Assembly (NCBI RefSeq): GCF_038181555.1
Contig: NZ_JBBWUA010000015.1
Location: forward strand, 1 to 64,000
Source of the DNA: Desulfitobacterium sp038181555
GTDB lineage: Bacteria > Bacillota > Desulfitobacteriia > Desulfitobacteriales > Desulfitobacteriaceae
Reading direction: 5' to 3'
DNA: 64,000 nucleotides
Both the position numbers and the translations under genes were made by a program. Under the pieces are notes generated by a model. That model did no database searches. It was not told the DNA's origin and saw only the letters and a program-made list of their open reading frames with translations. Of this stretch, positions 58,637 through 64,000 are shown piece after piece. The stretch's first letter is position 1, and each line of letters opens with the position of its first letter.

Positions 58637-60898
58637 ATGGCTTTACCCAACGCACTTGCAGATATTTTCCACCATAAACAGAAATCGTATAAGATGGTTC
58701 TAATTTCGGCTTTGCTTGAAGAGATGGGAGAAACTCCGCGGGAAGTATCTCTTACCAATGTGATTGACCGATTTCAACAATCTATGGCGGATCGGGAAAG
58801 TAACGACATGCCCGTAGATGACCCCCCAGCAAATTTAGGCAAGAGCTGGCAAAGCCTTACGCCTGGGCAAATGCGGACGGTGGTTAATAATCCTATAACA
58901 GCCTTAGAAAAGATGATCTTGGTAGATAACGCCCAGGAGCGAATTCGTTTCCGTCCCGAAATAGCTAAGCTGTTGAATCCATCAGTCATAAGGGATTTAA
59001 GATCAGAAGCCGATCGCGAAACGGAACTGTATTATCGTAATCGAGGTATTTTTAGTGTTTCTCTTCGTGATCTTCTTGCCCAAGTTATGAACAACTATCA
59101 CCAAGCCAAAACTCAACCTTTCAGCGGGCATTTGATTGGCACAATAATGAGACAAACCTTACCCAACGAGCTTCGCAGACTTCCTTACTTGAAGAGTAGT
59201 ACCTACAAGATTCAAGGTTCAGTGGGAATGGGGAACTGGGCTACGATACCTTGGCTAGCCATTTTGGACAAAAGAATTACTCAGTCCACGCAACGTGGAG
59301 AGTATGTGGTTTATCTGTTTTCGGAAGATATGAGGTATTTGTACCTTACCCTGAACCAAGGTGTAACCATCCCCTTGCAACAGGGGCGAAAAGAAGGTTA
59401 CGAGTATCTAAAGGATAAGGTTAAAGAGATCAGAGAATTGCTTCCTTTAGAGAACATGACAAAAGACTCTTCAATCGAGTTGACTTCTTCTGGAATAGGA
59501 CGAGACTATCAGGTTTCGACCATTGCCTACATTCGTTACGAAAAAGAGAATATGCCCGATGACGAGACGCTTATTTCCGACTTGAAGAACATGGTGGATA
59601 ATTACTCCTTATTTGTCCAGCACCATTTAGAGGGGAAAAGTTTAGAGAATCCCCCCATTAAAGAGACTATACTTAAGGAAAAGGCGGCGGAGGAGAATGC
59701 TATGGTATCGCCCGCTCAAACTATAGAAGTGATTAGTGCTTTTATCAAGGACAAAGGATTTTACTTTCCTCCAGGTATGATCGAGAGTTTTTTTCTTTCG
59801 ATTAAAACCAAACCCTTTGTGATCCTTGCTGGGATATCGGGTACAGGGAAAACGAAACTTGTGCAGCTTTTTGCTGAAGCCATAGGTGCTACGGAGAAAA
59901 ATGGGCAGTTTCATTTGATTCCTGTCCGACCGGATTGGAATGATCCTTCAGATCTATTGGGATATCATGATCTTTCTGGGGTGTTCAAACCGGGTAAGCT
60001 TACGCAGATTTTCTGGGAGGCCTCTCAACCGGATAATCAGGCGAAGCCATACTTTGTCTGCTTGGATGAAATGAATCTAGCCAGAGTCGAACACTATTTC
60101 AGTGATCTATTAAGTGTCATGGAAACACGCCGCTGGGATGAAGGGAAGATTTGCACGGGCTCCCTGATAGAAGCAAGGGATCTCTCCGTACTCACTCATC
60201 ATTCAAGGTCGCTTACTATCCCTGAGAGTTTAAACGACTTAGGAATCCCTCAGAATGTTTATATCTTTGGGACAGTCAATATGGATGAGACGACTCATCC
60301 ATTTAGTAAGAAGGTATTGGATCGCGCTCAAACCTTAGAATTTGACGATATTGTTCTCGACCAATACCCTGAATTAACAGAGAGTTCGACGAAGACTACT
60401 GCTGCCCCAGACTTAAAGGTATCGAACACTTTTCTGATCAGCGAGTATCTCTCAATTAAGGATGCCTTTCCGGGGTTTGAAGCACTGATAAAAAGAACCA
60501 CAAAACAGCTTGTAGAAATCAACGAAGTCCTTGAAGAAGTTCATGCTCATATTGGGTTTAGAGTGAGGGATACCATCAGTTTTTACATGGTTTATAATGA
60601 GCGTTTTCAGCTGCTCTCCGAAAATGACGCCTTTGATCTGCAGTTACTACAGAAAATTCTGCCCCGCCTACAAGGGAGCCACTCTTCTTTAAAGAGAGTG
60701 CTCATTGGGCTCATGGAGATTGCCATTGGTAAGAAACTTAATATTGAGGAATACATGGAAGATGCCGCGGAACTTTATTTGGTGTACGCAAGAGGGAAGA
60801 CCGCACCGGCAGCCCGTTATCCCCAGAGTGCGCGCAAAATTGCCTATATGCTGCGGAGGTTAGAAGAAGATGGTTTCACCTCATTCTGGCTTACATAA
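58637..60898 (+). CDS. McrB-like AAA GTPase/ATPase with DUF3578 domain
   Basis: The start is set at ATG 58637 (MALPNALADIFHHKQ) after TTGGAGGATT. An upstream in-frame ATG at 58529 runs through the terminator. The 753-residue protein has an N-terminal helical or winged-helix-like region (1-150). A DUF3578 (MrcB N-terminal) domain follows at about 180-290: KIQGSVGMGNWATIPWLAIL, YVVYLFSEDMRYLYLTLNQG. The McrB-type AAA domain starts near residue 395: Walker A AGISGTGKTKLVQLF, VRPDWNDPSDLLGYHD, Walker B FVCLDEMNLARVEHYFSDLL and the sensor/NxxD motif FGTVNMDETTHPFSKKVLDRA. In McrBC this subunit binds modified or specific DNA and powers translocation. It overlaps its nuclease partner by 29 bases. 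Confidence 0.9.
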   Translation: MALPNALADIFHHKQKSYKMVLISALLEEMGETPREVSLTNVIDRFQQSMADRESNDMPVDDPPANLGKSWQSLTPGQMRTVVNNPITALEKMILVDNAQERIRFRPEIAKLLNPSVIRDLRSEADRETELYYRNRGIFSVSLRDLLAQVMNNYHQAKTQPFSGHLIGTIMRQTLPNELRRLPYLKSSTYKIQGSVGMGNWATIPWLAILDKRITQSTQRGEYVVYLFSEDMRYLYLTLNQGVTIPLQQGRKEGYEYLKDKVKEIRELLPLENMTKDSSIELTSSGIGRDYQVSTIAYIRYEKENMPDDETLISDLKNMVDNYSLFVQHHLEGKSLENPPIKETILKEKAAEENAMVSPAQTIEVISAFIKDKGFYFPPGMIESFFLSIKTKPFVILAGISGTGKTKLVQLFAEAIGATEKNGQFHLIPVRPDWNDPSDLLGYHDLSGVFKPGKLTQIFWEASQPDNQAKPYFVCLDEMNLARVEHYFSDLLSVMETRRWDEGKICTGSLIEARDLSVLTHHSRSLTIPESLNDLGIPQNVYIFGTVNMDETTHPFSKKVLDRAQTLEFDDIVLDQYPELTESSTKTTAAPDLKVSNTFLISEYLSIKDAFPGFEALIKRTTKQLVEINEVLEEVHAHIGFRVRDTISFYMVYNERFQLLSENDAFDLQLLQKILPRLQGSHSSLKRVLIGLMEIAIGKKLNIEEYMEDAAELYLVYARGKTAPAARYPQSARKIAYMLRRLEEDGFTSFWLT

Positions 60899-63329
60899 AG
60901 AGAGTGTTGAGCTTCTGCGCATAGAGACCAACCTCTTTGACCTCTATATCAAGGGTAAACCTTATCACCCAACGGTTGAGGCCTTGCAATTGCATCGGGA
61001 ATCCGATGAAGTATGGGTGGAGGCTACATTGGACGTTACTCCTGCCCCCAGTCTGAATATTGATGGGGTATACATCTTCTCGCCTATCCAAGGTCAGATA
61101 ATTGAGCAAGGGAAAGAACCGATCTATCCCTTATTTTACGAAAACCAGACCTATCTATTGGTTGTGGAGAAAAAGAAGGATGTGGAACTTTCTTTTTACC
61201 ATGAGAACATGCATTTGCGGCGAGACGTCAAACCACTAGGTAAAAATATTCTCTCGGGAAATTTAAACTTTCGCAGTGAAGTTGGCTATACTGAACTTGA
61301 GATTCGGCTTAATGGTCATGTGCTCTTGAGTATCCGCCTTGAAATCTTTCCTGTTAAACTGGATTACCGACGGGATTACTATATGCTTCTCTCTGAAATC
61401 AATGAGCAGATCTATAATTTAGCCTTTGATTTTCTGCGTAGGACTTATCAACTTTCAGGACTAAAGGAAACTCCCAATCAAAGTCTCACTGAATTCTTTG
61501 CTATACTCAGGGTGATTTTTCAGCAGCTTACCAGCGCCGTGGAACATATCCGGGCCACTCCTCATCATCGACTTATCACACGCCAAGAGATCCGACGGGT
61601 TGAACAAGTAAAACGGGCTGGGAAAGCGAATCGCTCCTTCTTGGCCAAGCATCCTGAAAAGTTAATGCATCATCCTCAAGGGGGTGCTATCACCATCCAT
61701 GGGGAGCATTATACGCCCACTCATTTGCTGGAGACTCGACGCCAAATTGATTTTGATACCCCAGAAAATCGTTTCCTCCGCTGGATGCTTTTAAGGATCC
61801 AAGGAAAGTTGAAAGATATTCGCGTGCGGATCACCCAACGTGAGCGCAACAATAACGAACCTCTGGATCGCCAGCTGTTAAACCAGATCGATGATATGCA
61901 AAAACATCTCAACCGTCTATCTTCAACGGGATTCTTGAGTGAGGTTGGAGAAATGAAGCAAATCTCCATCACCTTAGTGCTGCAAATGGCTCCAGGTTAT
62001 CGCGATGTCTATCGTTACTACTTAATGCTCATGAAGGGATTGTCCATCCAAGGGGATTTATTCCGTTTATCTTTAAAGGATTTAGCACAGTTATATGAAT
62101 ACTGGTGCTTCTTAAAGCTGCATAGCCTTCTCAAGCAGAAATATGAACTTATCCGTCAAGATATCATTCGCGTTCATCGTAATGGACTTTTTGTTACTTT
62201 AGATAAGTCTCGGAAGGCCAGTGTTACTTATCGAAATCCATTGAATGGGGAGCACTTTACCCTTTTTTACAATTCTCTTCCTAGTGAAGACGCTTCTGAC
62301 TTCCCTACAGTAAACCAGCGCCCGGATAACGTATTAACTCTTAAGAAAGAGAACTCTCCCTTCGAATATAAGTACATTTTTGATGCAAAGTATCGTTTGA
62401 ATCCCGCCTATCCGGGAACACAATACCAAGAAAAGTATGAAGGACCTGGTCCCGAGGAAGACGATATTAATACGATGCATCGCTATCGGGATGCCATCGT
62501 TTATGCTAACCAGCGGCCCTCTGAACGGAGTCGTTCTGAGTATGAGCGCAGCATGTTCGGAGCCTATGTCTTGTTCCCGTATCCCGATGAGGATAAATAT
62601 CGAGAGCATAAGTTTTATAAAAGTATCAAAAAAGTCAATATTGGGGCTTTTCCCTTTCTCCCGAATTCAACGCGTCTAGTGGAGGAATTTCTTGATGAGC
62701 TCATTTTAGATAGTCCCGAAAAAGCCTATGAGCGATCCACTAGACCTAGGGGAACGAGTAAGTATTATGAGGATAAACTTCAAGGGAAAAATGTCATTGT
62801 GGGTTCAATGCGGGATAGAGATCAGTTGGATATCTGCTTGAATGAGTATATGTATTGGATACCCCTAAAGTTTCTTGCTCGGGAACAAAAGCTACTCACC
62901 GAATTGGAATGGCTTGGGCTTTATCAATCGAAAAAGGCATTTGGACCTCAAGCTTGTGGAATTTATAGGTATGGGAAAATTGTATCCTGGCAAGTAGTTA
63001 GACGTTACGAAATCAAAGCTCGACCTCCACGTCCAGGAACAGACAAAGAGCTTTATGTTCTTTTTGAAATTGAGTCTTGGGAAAAACGAGAGAGACCCAT
63101 CAAGCCAGGAGAGCGTGGTATCTATACTCATCTATTTACATCGAAGTATATATTCGATCGTGCCGAGGAAATTGCGGAGCTTAAGCTGGAAAATGATGAG
63201 CAACTGAAAGATTGGCGGGAGAAGCGTCGCCTAGGAAGAGTCCAAGTAGAATTAGATGATCATTATGTGGATAAGGCTAAAAGAGTTATCGCTCTTAATG
63301 TAGTGGATAAGCAAGACAAGGACGCATAA
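60870..63329 (+). CDS. McrC-like DUF2357/PD-(D/E)xK nuclease subunit
   Basis: This 819-residue protein overlaps the McrB-like gene by 29 bases. The N-terminal part (1-270) is a beta-rich DUF2357 domain. A long helical stretch includes TPENRFLRWMLLRIQGKL, and the PD-(D/E)xK nuclease core lies at about 440-515: RPDNVLTLKKENSPF and KYIFDAKYRL, whose D and D-x-K are the catalytic-type residues. HRYRDAIVYAN follows, as in PDDEXK_7 nucleases. The last 180 residues (CGIYRYGKIVSWQVVRRYEI, ELYVLFEIESWEKRERPI, LFTSKYIFDRAEEIAELKL) form an additional conserved domain I cannot name. It is strand-rich and could be a PUA/EVE-like base-recognition fold. It is the nuclease of a two-gene type IV-like restriction system. 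Confidence 0.88.
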   Translation: MVSPHSGLHKESVELLRIETNLFDLYIKGKPYHPTVEALQLHRESDEVWVEATLDVTPAPSLNIDGVYIFSPIQGQIIEQGKEPIYPLFYENQTYLLVVEKKKDVELSFYHENMHLRRDVKPLGKNILSGNLNFRSEVGYTELEIRLNGHVLLSIRLEIFPVKLDYRRDYYMLLSEINEQIYNLAFDFLRRTYQLSGLKETPNQSLTEFFAILRVIFQQLTSAVEHIRATPHHRLITRQEIRRVEQVKRAGKANRSFLAKHPEKLMHHPQGGAITIHGEHYTPTHLLETRRQIDFDTPENRFLRWMLLRIQGKLKDIRVRITQRERNNNEPLDRQLLNQIDDMQKHLNRLSSTGFLSEVGEMKQISITLVLQMAPGYRDVYRYYLMLMKGLSIQGDLFRLSLKDLAQLYEYWCFLKLHSLLKQKYELIRQDIIRVHRNGLFVTLDKSRKASVTYRNPLNGEHFTLFYNSLPSEDASDFPTVNQRPDNVLTLKKENSPFEYKYIFDAKYRLNPAYPGTQYQEKYEGPGPEEDDINTMHRYRDAIVYANQRPSERSRSEYERSMFGAYVLFPYPDEDKYREHKFYKSIKKVNIGAFPFLPNSTRLVEEFLDELILDSPEKAYERSTRPRGTSKYYEDKLQGKNVIVGSMRDRDQLDICLNEYMYWIPLKFLAREQKLLTELEWLGLYQSKKAFGPQACGIYRYGKIVSWQVVRRYEIKARPPRPGTDKELYVLFEIESWEKRERPIKPGERGIYTHLFTSKYIFDRAEEIAELKLENDEQLKDWREKRRLGRVQVELDDHYVDKAKRVIALNVVDKQDKDA

Positions 63330-63473
63330 GGTTTGTCTTTAGCTTAGCGAAATCTGATAATTGAGCAGGCAGACGGCTAATGAAGTAAGTCATTGATGAA
63401 GGAAAGAGAGCAAATGGTTACAATATCTGAAACAATCAGCAGAATTGACGAAAGTGTTGGAGCACTCCTAGGC

Positions 63474-63501
63474 ACGTGCAGGTGGAACATCACCTACACG
63501 T
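63474..63501. repeat. Stem-loop in the gap right of the McrBC-like module
   Basis: ACGTG-x-AGGTG / CACCT-x-CACGT has a 6-base loop and one mismatch. It lies in the 566-base gap 63330-63895. A 29-codon frame (63414-63503) ends within it but has only a modest ribosome binding site. Confidence 0.45.
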
Positions 63502-63550
63502 AACAGACTGTCCGCGACGACATTTTCATTATACAACGCTACCCGTTTCT

Positions 63551-63571
63551 GCACAGGCAAAGCGCCTGTGC
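63551..63571. repeat. Second stem-loop in the same gap
   Basis: GCACAGGC / GCCTGTGC with a 5-base loop, no T-tail. The gap otherwise shows no coding sequence that I can support. Confidence 0.5.
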
Positions 63572-63774
63572 CACGGATAAAGTGGGTGTAACAGGGCATC
63601 GCCGAGATCTCAGACTGTTCAGCTTTACGTAGAAGGATATTCAGCCTATTTCTGACCTAGGCAATGGAAAGGACTGTTCGAGTACTAACTATGCGGATTG
63701 CTTTTCTGGTAATATCCGGGTTGCTTCCGGTTGATTAGGGTTTGGTGTTTAGAATTCAGTAAAAAACGAAGCAT

Positions 63775-63818
63775 AGCGCATGTGTAGGAAGAAAAAGCCT
63801 CGCATGCGCTTTTTAATT
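63775..63818 (+). terminator. Terminator upstream of the last gene
   Basis: Arms AGCGCATG and CATGCGCT with inner AGG/CCT pairing are followed by TTTTAATTT. It ends any transcript from the 63330-63775 gap, in which no gene was found. Confidence 0.65.
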
Positions 63819-63895
63819 TCCCCTATAAAAGAAGACGGCAGACGGACCATTATCGTGAACCTTGCCGCTGCTTGAGATAGGGGGAAAAGAACAGG

Positions 63896-64000
63896 ATGCT
63901 TGATTATAAAAAGATGTATTTTCAACTTGCAGCTAAAGTCGCTGATGCCATGGATATCCTTTCAAAGGCTCAGCAGGAGGGAGAAGCGGAATTCATGACT
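63896..64000 (+). CDS. Unknown protein, 3'-truncated by the window edge
   Basis: The first 35 codons of an open frame are visible, beginning MLDYKKMYFQLAAKVADAM and continuing with a helical Ala/Glu-rich stretch. The ribosome binding site is ATAGGGGGAAAAG. Short proteins beginning this way (D-Y-K-K-[LM]-Y-F-Q-L) occur widely in Clostridia, often near prophage-type genes, but no function is known. The frame runs past base 64000. Confidence 0.6.
   Translation, partial: MLDYKKMYFQLAAKVADAMDILSKAQQEGEAEFMT

Noticed and set aside
63414..63503. 29-codon frame right of the McrBC-like module
   Set aside because: It has only a modest ribosome binding site and ends inside a hairpin. It is too short and not recognisable, so it is mentioned only within the gap description.
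63660..63720. tRNA-like T-arm (GTTCGAGT) near 63675
   Set aside because: The flanking bases do not form the T-stem, and there is no acceptor stem or anticodon arm.

Overview
The window looks like a chromosomal segment of a low-to-middle G+C anaerobic Firmicute (Bacillota), most like Desulfitobacterium or a close Peptococcaceae relative. This is an inference from gene content: DmsABC-type molybdopterin oxidoreductases with a TorD chaperone, a Tat-exported FMN/FAD flavoprotein reductase with a divergent LysR gene, 2-hydroxyacyl-CoA dehydratase activase-type proteins, clostridial cell-wall-binding repeats, frequent TTG/GTG starts and strong GGAGG ribosome binding sites. No rRNA, tRNA, CRISPR array or intact insertion sequence was seen.

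Layout. 1-2250: the 3' part of a surface protein with an (Asp-Asp-Pro-Gly)n linker and three cell-wall-binding repeats, then two tandem paralogous small genes of unknown function. 2316-7981: a five-gene peptide ABC importer operon (lipoprotein, two permeases, two ATPases). 8367-10972: a HelD-like helicase and an acyl-carrier-like protein without the attachment serine. 11278-18737, mostly on the minus strand: YjbR, YmaF-like, DUF5317, HD-GYP, a 24-residue membrane peptide, a conserved unknown protein, an OFA-type MFS transporter and acetyl-CoA synthetase. 19264-23428: truA, a PucR-type regulator and a double-domain glycosyltransferase. 23629-27988: TorD chaperone plus a Tat-dependent DmsABC-like enzyme. 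28327-32722: RarD, then gatCAB, in which all three catalytic residues of the GatA amidase are replaced. 32756-35404: a second DmsAB-like pair with no Tat signal and no membrane anchor. 35759-41954: a DUF401 permease, a Phd/ParE toxin-antitoxin pair, a three-gene activase cluster and a Phd-Uma2 fusion. 42158-47322: LysR and the flavoprotein reductase, a ferredoxin-like protein, and duplicated DUF2922/DUF1659 genes, one copy frameshifted.

47583-63329 is a plus-strand defence island. It holds a DUF3102 gene, a complete Wadjet system (jetABCD, SMC-like anti-plasmid), a three-gene set (sce7726 family, sce7725 family, zinc-ribbon/RES-domain protein) and a two-gene McrBC-like restriction module (DUF3578-AAA GTPase-type protein plus DUF2357/PD-(D/E)xK nuclease). 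The sce7726-sce7725-RES set is the best candidate for an undescribed defence system: a predicted nuclease and a predicted NAD+-consuming effector in one tight operon with its own promoter and terminator. The degenerate gatCAB operon is the most striking observation outside the island.

All family assignments come from reading the translated sequences by eye; no database search was run. Start codons were moved inward where a ribosome binding site clearly favoured an internal start.
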